Positions 25,116-36,465 of a stretch of DNA of 64,000 bases are shown here, piece by piece. The DNA is from Microbacterium sp. AK031 (GTDB taxonomy: Bacteria > Actinomycetota > Actinomycetes > Actinomycetales > Microbacteriaceae): assembly GCF_024807145.1 (NCBI RefSeq), contig NZ_JANUCA010000004.1:1-64000 (forward strand), given 5' to 3'. Every line of letters starts with the position of its first letter. Positions within the stretch are counted from its first letter, which is position 1. A program made the position numbers and the translations under genes. A model generated the notes under the pieces. The model had not been told where the DNA came from. It worked only from the letters and a program-made list of their open reading frames with translations, and searched no databases.

Positions 25116-27209
25116 ATGAGCAACGCCGAGGCACCGCAAGCGACTCGTTCGAAGACTCCCGCGATCCTCGGCTTAGCCCGCCGGATACCGGCGACACTCA
25201 TCTTCGTGGCAGTGATCCTCATCGTCGGCGTCGTAGGGCAAGGGCTCTGGCGACCGTTCGCGGGCACTCCCCTGTTCGACGTCGTCGCCTACGGGCTGCC
25301 CGCGCTTGAGCAGGGCAGGTGGTGGACGCCGATCACCGGCACGTTCTTCGTGATCCAGCCGTGGGTGTACATCCCGACGATCCTCGGATTCTGGGGCATG
25401 GCCTACCTCGAGCATCGCCGCGGGTGGCGGGTCGCCCTGCTGTACTACTGGTTCGGGCAGCTGTTCGCAGTCTTCGGCGCCGCCCTGCTGCTCACGGGTG
25501 GTCGGGCACTGCCGTGGCCGTGGGCGCAGAACCTGGCGCAGACGCTCGACGTCGGCGCCTCCGGCGGAACCATGGCGTGCATCGCCGCGGCGATCGGGCT
25601 CTTCGCCGCACCATGGCGGCAGCGGGCGTGGTTCGTGGTGCTCGGCTTCGCCGCGATCAGTCTGCTGTATCTCGGAACCCTCGCCGATCTGGAGCATGCA
25701 CTGGCCATCCTGCTCGTGCTGTCGATCGATCGCTCGCTGCGCGTGCAGCGCACGACGGTGCACGAGCAGCGCCTGCTCGCCGTGAGCATCGTCATCGCGC
25801 TCGGCGTCATCCAGCTCATCGTCATGCTCACTCCGACGAACGGTCCCTTCGGAGAGACCGACCTCTGGCTCGAGACGGCGCTGCCGGACGTGCTGTTCGA
25901 CACCGCCGTGATCCTCCTGATCGCGTTCGGTCTGTGGCGCGGCAGGCGATGGGCGTGGATCATCGCCATCATCCTCGCCGCGATCAACATCCTGATCGGC
26001 GCGCTCGCCCTCGCACTGAGGGTCGCTTATCTGGTTGCGCCGGAGAGTGCCGTCGGATCCATCCGCGGTGACGTGGATGTCACGGTATCTGCCGGCATCC
26101 TCTGGTTCAGCTATCTGATCTTCCTCATCGCGACGCGCGCCTCGTTCCGGGTCTGGCGACGCGCCCGCACTCTGGGTGGCGGAGACGTCAGCGTCGACGA
26201 GGTGAAGCAGATCATCAAGAAGGACGGCGGCGGGACGCTGTCATGGATGACCACGTGGGACGGCATGGAGTACCTGCGCACCTCGTCGGGCGGCATCGTG
26301 CCGTTCCAGCTGCGCTCGGGGGCGGCTATCGCGCTCGCTGACCCGCTCGGCCCTCCCGAAGGGCACGGCGCTTCCGTCCTGGAATTCATCGCCGCCGCTG
26401 AGGCGCACGCCGTGACTCCCTGCTTCTTCAGCGCCTCCTCGCGAACGCGCGATCTGCTTCCGGAAGGGTGGCAGTCGCTCACTGTCGCGGACGACACGAT
26501 CATCGACCTCGCCGGCCTCACCTTCCAGGGCAAGGCCTGGGCGAGGGTGCGTCAGTCGTTCAGCCGTGCCGAACGCGAGGGGATGACGTTCCGCCTGACG
26601 ACTCTCGCCGAGGTCAGCTGGGGCACGCGGCAGCAGCTCAGGGCGATCTCCGAATCGTGGGTCGGCGACAAGGGCCTGCCCGAGATGCGCTTCACGCTCG
26701 GCACGCTGCACGAGGCAGAGGATCCCGAGGTGCGATTGGCGCTGGCCATCTCCCCGGACGGAGACGTCGACGGGCTGCTCAGCTGGCTTCCGGTGTACGG
26801 CGCCGGCGGACGGATCACCGGATGGACGCTCGATCTGATGCGGCGGCGCGACGGCGGCTTCGCCGCGGTGATGGAGTTCCTGATCGGCTCTTCCGCGAAG
26901 GCGTTCTCGGAGGAGGGCGCGGAGATCCTGTCGCTGTCCGGCGCACCGCTCGCGCACGAGTCGCCGGTGGACGAGGGCGTGATCGCCTCGCTGCTGTCGC
27001 GAATGGGCGGGATGCTGGAGCCGGTGTACGGATTCCGCTCGCTGCACCAGTTCAAGAAGAAGTTCAATCCCCGCTACGAGCCGATCTACCTGCTGTACCG
27101 CGATGAGGGCGATCTCGCGCGCATCGGCAGCGGCCTGACCAGGGCGTTCCTGCCCGATGCGACACTGCGTCAGCTCACCGCCGCCGGGGTCGATCTGATC
27201 CGGAGTTGA
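25116..27209 (+). CDS. DUF2156 membrane protein (lysyl-phosphatidylglycerol synthase-like) with rhomboid-like N-terminus
   Basis: This 697-residue protein has an N-terminal membrane region of about six helices with rhomboid-like layout (FVIQPWVYIPTILGFWGMAYLEHRRG; DVGASGGTMACIAAAIGLF), then more helices to about residue 350. A cytoplasmic DUF2156 / LPG-synthetase C domain runs to the end (SGAAIALADPLGPPEGHG; ARVRQSFSRAEREGMTFRL; LPVYGAGGRITGWTLDLMRRR; FKKKFNPRYEPIYLLY). MprF-type proteins add amino acids to membrane lipids and so resist cationic peptides, but many DUF2156 fusions are untested. I start at ATG 25116 with AAAGG upstream. Confidence 0.75.
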   Translation: MSNAEAPQATRSKTPAILGLARRIPATLIFVAVILIVGVVGQGLWRPFAGTPLFDVVAYGLPALEQGRWWTPITGTFFVIQPWVYIPTILGFWGMAYLEHRRGWRVALLYYWFGQLFAVFGAALLLTGGRALPWPWAQNLAQTLDVGASGGTMACIAAAIGLFAAPWRQRAWFVVLGFAAISLLYLGTLADLEHALAILLVLSIDRSLRVQRTTVHEQRLLAVSIVIALGVIQLIVMLTPTNGPFGETDLWLETALPDVLFDTAVILLIAFGLWRGRRWAWIIAIILAAINILIGALALALRVAYLVAPESAVGSIRGDVDVTVSAGILWFSYLIFLIATRASFRVWRRARTLGGGDVSVDEVKQIIKKDGGGTLSWMTTWDGMEYLRTSSGGIVPFQLRSGAAIALADPLGPPEGHGASVLEFIAAAEAHAVTPCFFSASSRTRDLLPEGWQSLTVADDTIIDLAGLTFQGKAWARVRQSFSRAEREGMTFRLTTLAEVSWGTRQQLRAISESWVGDKGLPEMRFTLGTLHEAEDPEVRLALAISPDGDVDGLLSWLPVYGAGGRITGWTLDLMRRRDGGFAAVMEFLIGSSAKAFSEEGAEILSLSGAPLAHESPVDEGVIASLLSRMGGMLEPVYGFRSLHQFKKKFNPRYEPIYLLYRDEGDLARIGSGLTRAFLPDATLRQLTAAGVDLIRS

Positions 27210-27241
27210 CTGTCAGAGACCGTCCAGACCGGAGCGCGCCG

Positions 27242-27613
27242 TCAGGCGCCTTCGCGGCCCAGCATCCCGTCGGCGTTGTCGGCGACCCATGCGACCAGTG
27301 GCAGCATGCGCTCCATGAGGTCGACGCCGAGGGGCGTCAGGCTGTATTCGACGTGGGGCGGCACGGCAGGAAACGACTCGCGATGCACGAGGCCATCGTT
27401 CGCGAGCGTGCGCAGCGTTGAGGCGAGCATCTTCTCGCTGATGCCGTCGACCTCGCGGCGCAGTTCTCCCCAGCGGCGGGTGCCGTCGGACAGGCTCGAC
27501 AGCACGAGCACACCCCACTTGCTCATGATGTGGTCGAGAACGACGCGCGTGCTGCAGCCGTCTTCGAAGACATTCGGAATGGTCTCCTTGATCTGCGCAA
27601 AACTAACCACCAT
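27242..27613 (-). CDS. HxlR-family transcriptional regulator
   Basis: This 123-residue winged-helix protein has a single early cysteine (FEDGCSTRVVLDHIMSKWGVLVLSSLSDGTRRWGELRREVDGISEKMLASTLRTL), in the place where redox- or aldehyde-sensing HxlR members carry their reactive Cys. Such regulators usually repress the divergent gene. Here that gene encodes an NAD(P)-binding NmrA/QorB-like protein. Two GGTACC-centred half-sites lie between the starts. Confidence 0.9.
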   Translation of the reverse strand: MVVSFAQIKETIPNVFEDGCSTRVVLDHIMSKWGVLVLSSLSDGTRRWGELRREVDGISEKMLASTLRTLANDGLVHRESFPAVPPHVEYSLTPLGVDLMERMLPLVAWVADNADGMLGREGA

Positions 27614-27616
27614 GTA

Positions 27617-27641
27617 GGTACCTTACTTCAAAGTGGGTACC
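27617..27641. promoter_or_regulatory. Candidate HxlR operator
   Basis: Two GGTACC hexamers (27617-27622 and 27636-27641) flank ACTT and AAGT in inverted arrangement (GGTACCTTACTT against AAGTGGGTACC). The element starts four bases from the hxlR start codon, in the divergent promoter region. It fits an autoregulatory operator. Confidence 0.5.
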
Positions 27642-27707
27642 CATAGATCGGAAGGTTCTCGAACCGAGCCGAGTTGTCTCCGATGACCGCTCCACGAAAG
27701 GACCCCC

Positions 27708-28562
27708 ATGACCATCCTCATCACCGGCGCCACCGGACAGCTCGGCCGCCTCGTCATCGACAGCCTCCTCACCCGCGGCGCCGACCCGCAGACGATCGTC
27801 GCCGGCGCCCGCAACCTGTCGAAGGCCGCAGATCTCGCTGCTCGCGGCATCCGTGTCGTGACGCTCGACTACGACGATGCGGCATCCGTCAGCGCCGCGC
27901 TCGACGGAGTCGACTCGGTGCTGCTCATCTCGGGCTCCGAGGTCGGCAAGCGCACGCCGCAGCACAAGGCGGTCATCGATGCGGCGAAGGCGGCCGGCGT
28001 CACCAAGCTCGTCTACACGAGCGCTCCCAAGGCCACCACGAGCGACCTCGTGCTCGCTCCCGAGCACAAGGCGACCGAGGAGCTGATCGCCGCGTCCGGC
28101 ATCCCCGCCGTCATCCTCCGGAACAACTGGTACACCGAGAACTATGTGGAAAGCGTGTCCCAGGCTGCGTCGACGGGCGTGCTGGCCGCCAGCGCAGGAG
28201 ACGGGAAGGTCGCTTCGGCCAGCCGACGTGACTTCGCGGATGCTGCTGCCGTCGTGCTGCTCGAAGACGGCCACATCGGCGAGGTGTACGAGCTCGGCGG
28301 CGACGTCGCCTGGGACTTCTCAGAGCTCGCTGCCGCGATCGCCGAGGTCGTCGGCCGACCGGTCGAGTACAAGGCGCTGTCTTCCGAGGAGCACGCGGCA
28401 GGGCTGGCCGCCGCCGGACTCGACGACGGAACGATCGGCTTCCTGACGACTCTGGACGCCGACATCCGCGGCGGTGCCCTCGCCGACACCGATGACACGC
28501 TCGCCCGTCTCATCGGACGCCCGACGACCCCGCTCTTGGAGGGCCTGCGCGCAGCCGTCTGA
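27708..28562 (+). CDS. NAD(P)H-binding protein, NmrA/QorB-like atypical SDR
   Basis: This 284-residue Rossmann protein opens TILITGATGQLGRLVIDSLL (GxxGxxG). It continues GVDSVLLISGSEVGKRTPQHKAVIDAAKAAGVTKLVYTSAP and VILRNNWYTENYVESV, as in QorB-type quinone reductases and NmrA-like sensors. It is divergent from an HxlR repressor, a common pairing in actinobacteria that suggests induction by quinones or electrophiles. ATG 27708 follows an AAGGACCCCC ribosome site. Confidence 0.85.
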   Translation: MTILITGATGQLGRLVIDSLLTRGADPQTIVAGARNLSKAADLAARGIRVVTLDYDDAASVSAALDGVDSVLLISGSEVGKRTPQHKAVIDAAKAAGVTKLVYTSAPKATTSDLVLAPEHKATEELIAASGIPAVILRNNWYTENYVESVSQAASTGVLAASAGDGKVASASRRDFADAAAVVLLEDGHIGEVYELGGDVAWDFSELAAAIAEVVGRPVEYKALSSEEHAAGLAAAGLDDGTIGFLTTLDADIRGGALADTDDTLARLIGRPTTPLLEGLRAAV

Positions 28563-28588
28563 GTTTCCACTGCCGGGTCGGCGCGCGC

Positions 28589-29056
28589 TCAGCGCTCGAC
28601 GAGGATGCCGTCCTCGTCGCTGTAGAGGTGCGCGCCGACCCGGAACAGCACTCCTCCGAACGAGACATCCACATCGACCTCGCCGGCGCCGAGCTTGGCA
28701 CTCTTGCGCGGGTTCGTACCGAGCGCCTTCACGCCGAGATCCAGATCATCGATCGTGACGCTGTCACGGATGGCGCCGTGGATCACGACGCCGGCCCAGC
28801 CGTTCGCTACGGCGGACGCCGCGATCATGTCGCCCATCAGGGCAGTCTGCAGCGACCCGCCACCGTCGACCACGAGCACGGCGCCGTTGCCGGCCGTGGC
28901 GAGCATCGTCTTCACGAGCGCGTTGTCCTCGACGCAGCGGATCGTGCGGATCGGACCGTCGAACGCAGCCCGGCCGCCGAAGCTGCGCAGCTGGAGAGGG
29001 AGGGACTGGAGTTCTTCGCCGAACTCGTCGTAGAGGTCTGCGGTGGCTTTGGTCAT
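28589..29056 (-). CDS. RraA-family protein
   Basis: This 155-residue protein has the RraA/HMG-aldolase-like core: [60 protein letters not shown], then [27 protein letters not shown]. Members act as ribonuclease E regulators or as class II pyruvate aldolases; the GD...R...D residues of the aldolase site (GDMIAA, IRDS) are present. I start at ATG 29056 ([12 protein letters not shown]), because upstream codons are the copper promoter region. It is divergent from copZ. Confidence 0.85.
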   Translation of the reverse strand: MTKATADLYDEFGEELQSLPLQLRSFGGRAAFDGPIRTIRCVEDNALVKTMLATAGNGAVLVVDGGGSLQTALMGDMIAASAVANGWAGVVIHGAIRDSVTIDDLDLGVKALGTNPRKSAKLGAGEVDVDVSFGGVLFRVGAHLYSDEDGILVER

Positions 29057-29103
29057 GCGGTCATTGTGGCATAGCGAATCCACGCCGACCGAAGAGTGCG
29101 GAA

Positions 29104-29118
29104 TACCCCCAGGGGGTA
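29104..29118. promoter_or_regulatory. CsoR-type copper operator
   Basis: TACCCCCAGGGGGTA is a perfect palindrome centred on A29111, upstream of copZ-copA. It matches the TACCC-GGGTA dyads bound by CsoR copper repressors. It lies 55 bases before the copZ start and overlaps the likely promoter. No csoR gene is in the window. Confidence 0.75.
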
Positions 29119-29172
29119 CTCTGTTATGGTTGTGGAACGCCCGCGACGGCATCCGATCGAAAGGAACCGAAC

Positions 29173-29382
29173 ATGAGCACCGCCGAGTACAAGGTGACCG
29201 GAATGACCTGCGGCCACTGCGAGGTGTCCGTGCGCGAAGAGGTCAGCCAGATCGCGGGAGTCGAAGACATCCAGGTGAGCGCGCAGGCGGGGACGCTCGT
29301 CGTCACCGCGACCGACGCGATCGACGACGCCGACGTGCTCGCCGCCGTCGACGAGGCCGGCTACTCGGCCGTACGCGCCTGA
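29173..29382 (+). CDS. copZ: Copper chaperone, HMA domain
   Basis: This 69-residue heavy-metal-associated domain has the metal loop [10 protein letters not shown] (two Cys) and the beta-alpha-beta layout ending EAGYSAVRA. It should carry Cu(I) to the CopA ATPase encoded 40 bases downstream. A consensus CsoR operator precedes it, and AAAGGAACC supplies the ribosome site. Confidence 0.92.
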   Translation: MSTAEYKVTGMTCGHCEVSVREEVSQIAGVEDIQVSAQAGTLVVTATDAIDDADVLAAVDEAGYSAVRA

Positions 29383-29422
29383 GCGCCCGCTACGACGAGA
29401 ACAGGCACGAGAGGAGTCTGCG

Positions 29423-31648
<2,226 letters not shown>

Positions 31649-31759
31649 TCTGTCTCCAAGCACGTTCGATGAGCCGTGTCAAGGCGCAAGACGACGCAGG
31701 AGACGTTTCGTAGAGTCGCCACGAGCGCGGTACCCGAGCCGCGTGACGTGGAGCGCGGC

Positions 31760-33106
31760 ATGGATACGATCGACGAGCATGCGACCGAGATTCTGCTCGA
31801 TGGACGCTACCGTCTCGGCCCATGCCTCGGTCGGGGTGGGATGGCCGTGGTCTACCGCGCCGAGGACACGTTCCTCGGACGAACCGTGGCGATCAAGCTG
31901 CTCGGCCGGGCGGACGAAGCGCCATCGGCCATGGAACGCGTGCACAGCGAGACCACTGTTCTGGCCTCGCTGAACCATCCATCGCTCGTGACGCTCTACG
32001 ACGCGAGGCTGGATCCGGGGCACGCTCAGTACCTGGCGATGGAGTACATCGACGGGCCGACACTCGCCTCGCGCCTGACTCAGGGTCCGCTGTCCGGCCA
32101 GGAGGCCGCTGCTTTCGCCCGCGATCTCTCTGAGGCATTGCAGGTCGTGCATGACGCGGGCATCATCCACCGCGATGTGAAGCCGTCGAACGTGATGCTG
32201 GCACGTGCCTCCCGACGGGAAGCGGGCTGGACCGCGAAGCTCACGGACTTCGGCATCGCGTACAGCCTCTCGGAACCACGCGTGACATCGCCGGGCGGCG
32301 TCGTCGGTACGGCAGCGTACATGGCACCCGAGCAGGTCAGAGGAGCAGAACTCACCCCTGCAGTGGACATCTATTCTCTGGGGCTCGTGCTCATAGAAGC
32401 GCTGACCGGCGAACCCGCCTTCCCGATGATGGGGCAGGTGCCGACCGCGCTGCGCAGGCTTGCGGAGACTCCGGTGATACCGGATTCTGTGGGCCCGCGC
32501 TGGGGCGCGCTTCTCGCCCGCATGACCCGCGTCGTCCCCGAGGAGCGCCCTTCCGCGAGCGAGGTGGCGCAGGCGGCCGCCTTCCTGTGCGACGCCCCAT
32601 CCTCCGACGGTGAACGCACAGCACCACAACCCGCCCCGACTGTCCTGATGCCCATCATGACCGACGGCCCGACCACCGGCCCCACCCAGGAGATCGCCAC
32701 CGCTGCCGCACCTCCGACAGTTCGACGCCGCGCCGCACGGAAGCTGCGCGCGGGAGCACTGAGCACGATGGCCGTCGTCGCGGCGGCGATGATCATCGTG
32801 GCGGGGATCTGGGCCTTCTCCCCTCCGGGGGAATCGCCCGGCCGGGTCGCGTCTCGGACGTCGGCCGGCGAGGCGTTCACACCGACCTCCCCCGAGACGG
32901 ACTCGCCGCCGGAGTCGGATCAGACGGACACGTCGACGAACACGGACACCGAGTCCGACATCAACGATGAGCCGGTAGACGACGTCACCGAGGGCGGCCC
33001 CGACGAGAGGTCCGACGAGAACTCGAACAAGGGACCGGGGAACAATTCGGGCAACGAGAAGGATCCGTCTGACGATGACAAGGACAACGGCAAGAAGGGG
33101 AAGTGA
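31760..33106 (+). CDS. Membrane-anchored serine/threonine protein kinase
   Basis: This 448-residue kinase has a Pkn-type domain: GRGGMAVVYRA glycine loop, Lys46 in VAIKLLG, catalytic loop HRDVKPSNVML, DFG, and MAPEQV. One membrane helix at about 330-350 (MAVVAAAMIIVAGIWAF) leads to an extracellular Asp/Glu/Thr/Asn-rich tail. It has no PASTA, lectin or other recognisable sensor repeats. I start at ATG 31760 (MDTIDEHATEILLDGRYRL) with GGAG upstream. The alternative at 31676 adds 28 unstructured residues. The activating signal is unknown. It converges with the ThuA gene, five bases apart. Confidence 0.88.
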   Translation: MDTIDEHATEILLDGRYRLGPCLGRGGMAVVYRAEDTFLGRTVAIKLLGRADEAPSAMERVHSETTVLASLNHPSLVTLYDARLDPGHAQYLAMEYIDGPTLASRLTQGPLSGQEAAAFARDLSEALQVVHDAGIIHRDVKPSNVMLARASRREAGWTAKLTDFGIAYSLSEPRVTSPGGVVGTAAYMAPEQVRGAELTPAVDIYSLGLVLIEALTGEPAFPMMGQVPTALRRLAETPVIPDSVGPRWGALLARMTRVVPEERPSASEVAQAAAFLCDAPSSDGERTAPQPAPTVLMPIMTDGPTTGPTQEIATAAAPPTVRRRAARKLRAGALSTMAVVAAAMIIVAGIWAFSPPGESPGRVASRTSAGEAFTPTSPETDSPPESDQTDTSTNTDTESDINDEPVDDVTEGGPDERSDENSNKGPGNNSGNEKDPSDDDKDNGKKGK

Positions 33107-33111
33107 CCCGA

Positions 33112-33834
33112 TCAGCCCTGAGTGTCAGCGCCGCGGCTCGCCCGGCTCGCCCAGCGCATTCCGCGTTGGACGATCGTGCGGACGTGGGGGTCCTCGAGCA
33201 CGTCCACGCTGTGCCCCGGCGTGGCCACGAAGATCCGGCCGGCGCCCCACTGCCGCGTCCACACCGCGGGCGACGTGACCGGACGATGCCACGGGTGGTA
33301 GGGCTGAACCGGGTGGGTCGTGGTCGCGAGAACATCGATGAGATCGTCGTGCAGCACCCAGTACTGCTCGGTCGTCAGCGCGAAGTCGGCGATGCCGGCG
33401 GTGATCTCGTGTGTGCGTCCGAGCTCGGTCATTTCGACGGTGTACGACAGGTAGTTGTCGGTCTCATCGCCAGGACGCTCCGCCGGAGGCCGGCCGGGAT
33501 GCGTGGCGAACTGCCCGCCGATCAGCTGCAAGTAGTCCGAATTCGCACGGTACGAGTCGGCGATGCCGCCGTGCCAGCCGGCCAAACCGGTCCCCACTTC
33601 GACAGCGGAGCGAAGCCCGGCGAACGCCTCTTTCGAGATCTCCGACATCGTCACGGACTGGACGACGAGATCCGTAGCGGCCATGACCTCGGCATCCGCG
33701 TAGATCTCGTTGGACTCCTCGACTCGCACCTCGAACCCCGACTTCTCCAGGAAGGGGATGAACAGCTCCGTCGTCTCGACGGGGTGGTGTCCCTCCCATC
33801 CGCCACGGACGACAAGTGCACGTCGGTCTGTCAT
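33112..33834 (-). CDS. ThuA domain protein
   Basis: This 240-residue protein is a class I glutamine amidotransferase-like fold of the ThuA (trehalose utilisation) group: RALVVRGGWEGHHPVETTELF, GLAGWHGGIADSYR, then HEITAGIADFALTTEQYW and a His-rich HPVQPYHPWHRP. ThuA proteins recur in sugar gene clusters; their reaction is linked to keto-sugar or disaccharide processing but is not settled. Its start overlaps the stop of the upstream Gfo/Idh/MocA gene (ATGA), so the two are translationally coupled and probably act together. Confidence 0.85.
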   Translation of the reverse strand: MTDRRALVVRGGWEGHHPVETTELFIPFLEKSGFEVRVEESNEIYADAEVMAATDLVVQSVTMSEISKEAFAGLRSAVEVGTGLAGWHGGIADSYRANSDYLQLIGGQFATHPGRPPAERPGDETDNYLSYTVEMTELGRTHEITAGIADFALTTEQYWVLHDDLIDVLATTTHPVQPYHPWHRPVTSPAVWTRQWGAGRIFVATPGHSVDVLEDPHVRTIVQRGMRWASRASRGADTQG

Positions 33835-35003
33835 GAGGTGATTCCTTTCACTGCCGAAAAGCGACTGTCAGAGCGGGCGGATTCTTCCACCGCGTCGAGA
33901 ACGCGCTGCACGTGCAGCGCCTCAGAGAAGTCGGGCCCGGTCGGTGCCCCGGCGATGGCTCCCACGAAATCGACGATCTCATGAGTGAACGTGTGCTCGT
34001 ACCCGAGCCCATGGCCCACAGGCCACCATGCTTTCATATAGGGGTGCTCGGCCTCGGTCGTCTGAACTCGCTGGAACCCCTGCCGATGCCCCTCGTCTGA
34101 CGCGTCGTAGTACTCCAGCTCGTTCATCCGCTCGAAGTCGAACGCCACCGCTCCGCGGTCGCCGTTGATCTCGATGCGGTTGGCGTTGCGACGCCCAGTG
34201 GCGACGCGGCTGAACTCGAAGACTCCCATGGCGTCGTCGGCGAAGCGCGCGGTGAAGGCGCCGGCGTCGTCGACCGTCACACGCCTGCGCGGCGCATCGA
34301 GGGCGGCTGTGCCGCCGAGCCCCACCACTCCATCGCGCTCGGGTCGAGTCTCGACGAACGTGCGCAGCGCAGCGGAGACGCCGACGATCTGAGACCCTGT
34401 CAGCCACTGCGCGGTGTCGATGCTGTGCGCGCCGATGTCGCCGAGCGCGCCCGATCCTGCCAGCTCGCGATCCAGCCGCCACGTGAAGGGAGCATCCTCG
34501 TCACTCAGCCAGTCCTGCAGATACTGGGCACGCACGTGCCTGACCCGCCCGATGCGACCTTCTTCGATGAGTCGTCGCGCCAGCGCCAGCGCCGGTGTGC
34601 GTCGATAGCTGAATCCGCACAACGCCACCTGATCTGGCACTGCGGCGGCAGCAGCAGCTATGCGCTCGGCGTCTTCGACGGTGTTCGCCAGCGGCTTCTC
34701 GCACAGCACATGCTTGCCTGCGGCGAGCGCGGCGAGCGCGATCTCGGCGTGCGTGTCGCCCGGAGTGCAGATGTCGATGACGTCGATATCATCGCGCTGG
34801 ATGATCTCGCGCCAGTCGGTCGACGCCTCAGCCCATCCGAGCCGCGCTGCCTCTGCGGCCGTGCGCTGCGGATCACGGCCGACCATCACCGCCATCTCGA
34901 CGTTGTGGGGCAGGTCGAAGAACCGGGGAGCGGTCTGCCAGGCGTGCGAATGCGCCCGGCCCATGAAGCCGGTGCCGATGAGAGCGATGCGAAGCGTCTT
35001 CAC
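33831..35003 (-). CDS. Gfo/Idh/MocA-family NAD(P)-dependent oxidoreductase
   Basis: This 390-residue protein has the Rossmann motif GTGFMGRAHSHAW, the diagnostic CEKPLANT (Glu-Lys-Pro) and the DIGAHSIDTAQWLTG active-site segment with Asp/His. It is close in layout to inositol/glucoside 3-dehydrogenases that oxidise sugar ring hydroxyls. Coupling with ThuA suggests a 3-keto-sugar route for glycoside breakdown. The gene follows the GH10 xylanase on the same strand with a 47-base gap. Confidence 0.88.
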   Translation of the reverse strand: MKTLRIALIGTGFMGRAHSHAWQTAPRFFDLPHNVEMAVMVGRDPQRTAAEAARLGWAEASTDWREIIQRDDIDVIDICTPGDTHAEIALAALAAGKHVLCEKPLANTVEDAERIAAAAAAVPDQVALCGFSYRRTPALALARRLIEEGRIGRVRHVRAQYLQDWLSDEDAPFTWRLDRELAGSGALGDIGAHSIDTAQWLTGSQIVGVSAALRTFVETRPERDGVVGLGGTAALDAPRRRVTVDDAGAFTARFADDAMGVFEFSRVATGRRNANRIEINGDRGAVAFDFERMNELEYYDASDEGHRQGFQRVQTTEAEHPYMKAWWPVGHGLGYEHTFTHEIVDFVGAIAGAPTGPDFSEALHVQRVLDAVEESARSDSRFSAVKGITS

Positions 35004-35050
35004 TGAATCGTCCTTTTTTAAGCGATGCGGGGAGAGCCGGCCGACGGACG

Positions 35051-36343
35051 CTACGGCAGCCGCGCCTCAGCGGTGACAGTGCCGGTCGTCGGCAGCGAGA
35101 ACGTCGCGGCTTCGCCGCGGGCGCTCACTTCGTACTCGCCGGTGAACCCCCTCACTTGCACGATGCCCGAGGCATCGGTCTTCAACGGCGTCGGCGCCAG
35201 CCACCAATCGCCCTTGATGAGGTTGCGCACGGCGTCGTACGACGGCTTCAGCGAACCGTCGGCCCGCACGAGCCCGGCGGGGGCGCCGAGCCATGCCCCG
35301 CTGTCACTGAGACCCCAGTAGTTGATGGCCTGCACGGACGGATGCGAGACGAGTGAACGATAGTGGCGCTCCATCTCGTCGGCTTGGCGCTCCTCCCCCT
35401 CAGGCGTGGATGGCCAATCGTCGATGCGGTAGTCGTTCAGGTCGCCGATTTCCGGGGGAACCGTGTGGCCAGACACGATCGTGTTCTCGGTCATGTGCAG
35501 CGGCAGACCGAAGCGCGAGAACCGATCCACGGCGTCGAGGATCGCATCCTCCCCGCGGTAGCCCTTCTGCATGTGGGTCTGCAGGCCGATCGCGTCGATC
35601 TGGATGCCTGCCTCCAGCAGTCCTTCGATCAGGCACTCGTATGCGGAGCTCAGGTCGAAGTCGTTGATGAGAAGCGTGGCGTTCGGATTCGTCTCGCGGG
35701 CCTCCTCGAAGGCGAGCCGCGCCGTGGCGATGCGCCCCTTCTCCCATGCCATGCGCGTGATGCCGTTGTCGCCGTTGCGGAAAACCGGCATGATGACCGC
35801 TTCGTTGATGGCATCCCAGATATCGATGAGTCCCGCGAAATCGCCCACTTCACGTCGGATGCGCGCGCGCTGCGCCTGCTCGACCTCGTCGACCGGCAGG
35901 TCGAGCAGCCACGGGGCAGTGACCGTGTGCCAGAGCAGCGGGTGCCCCTTCACCGTGATGCCGCGATCTGCGAACCACTGCGCGGTCTTTCGCAGCCGAC
36001 CGGTGTCGGGCTTACCGCGCACAGGTTCGAACCGGCCCCAGTAGAACGGCAGCGTGGCGGTGTTGTACAGGTCGAGCCACAGCTCCTCGAGGTGCTCGAG
36101 CAGGCCGAGGTCTGCCCCGCCGAATGTCTCGACCCCCGCGGCCGTCGCGTGGACCTCGGACTCGGCGTTGGCGAGCGGAATGAAGTCGAACCCGATGTTC
36201 CCGAACGAGAATGCGTGACGCCGTTGCTGAACCATCACCTCGGTGTCGGCGAGCGGGCGCCCGTCGGCGCCGAGCACTGTCACCGCAGCCTCGGCGATGC
36301 GGTGCTTCATGGTGCGGTCGATGGGTGGTACTTCAGCGGCCAC
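35051..36343 (-). CDS. GH10 family endo-beta-1,4-xylanase, cytoplasmic
   Basis: This 430-residue protein has GH10 marks: KGHPLLWHTVTAPWL, the acid/base Glu in IWDAINEAV and the nucleophile Glu in LHMTENTI. An N-terminal ~60 residue beta-domain (VTVLGADGRPLADTEVMVQQRRHAFSF) and a C-terminal beta extension flank the barrel. There is no signal peptide, so it should cut xylo-oligosaccharides already imported. It is transcribed away from the SMP-30 gene; the divergent region holds two AT-rich palindromes. Confidence 0.85.
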   Translation of the reverse strand: MAAEVPPIDRTMKHRIAEAAVTVLGADGRPLADTEVMVQQRRHAFSFGNIGFDFIPLANAESEVHATAAGVETFGGADLGLLEHLEELWLDLYNTATLPFYWGRFEPVRGKPDTGRLRKTAQWFADRGITVKGHPLLWHTVTAPWLLDLPVDEVEQAQRARIRREVGDFAGLIDIWDAINEAVIMPVFRNGDNGITRMAWEKGRIATARLAFEEARETNPNATLLINDFDLSSAYECLIEGLLEAGIQIDAIGLQTHMQKGYRGEDAILDAVDRFSRFGLPLHMTENTIVSGHTVPPEIGDLNDYRIDDWPSTPEGEERQADEMERHYRSLVSHPSVQAINYWGLSDSGAWLGAPAGLVRADGSLKPSYDAVRNLIKGDWWLAPTPLKTDASGIVQVRGFTGEYEVSARGEAATFSLPTTGTVTAEARLP

Positions 36344-36396
36344 GTCAGATCCTTACGTCGTTGGGGAGCTGTGTCCACCTTGCCACGGTGGACGCG

Positions 36397-36432
36397 TATA
36401 GGAAAACTATATGAGAATGAAGGAAATGTTTC
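36397..36432. promoter_or_regulatory. Two candidate operators between GH10 and SMP-30 genes
   Basis: TATAGGAAAACTATA (36397-36411) is an inverted repeat with 5-base arms. It sits after GACGCGTA, as does the GAAAACTAT-containing palindrome next to the LacI gene at 57451-57477. A second dyad, GAAATGTTTC (36423-36432), occurs in reverse as GAAACATTTC at 49420 between two sugar-binding protein genes. Both lie in the divergent promoter interval. Confidence 0.45.
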
Positions 36433-36465
36433 GACTATATCTGGTCGCCGAGAGAGGACACCGAG

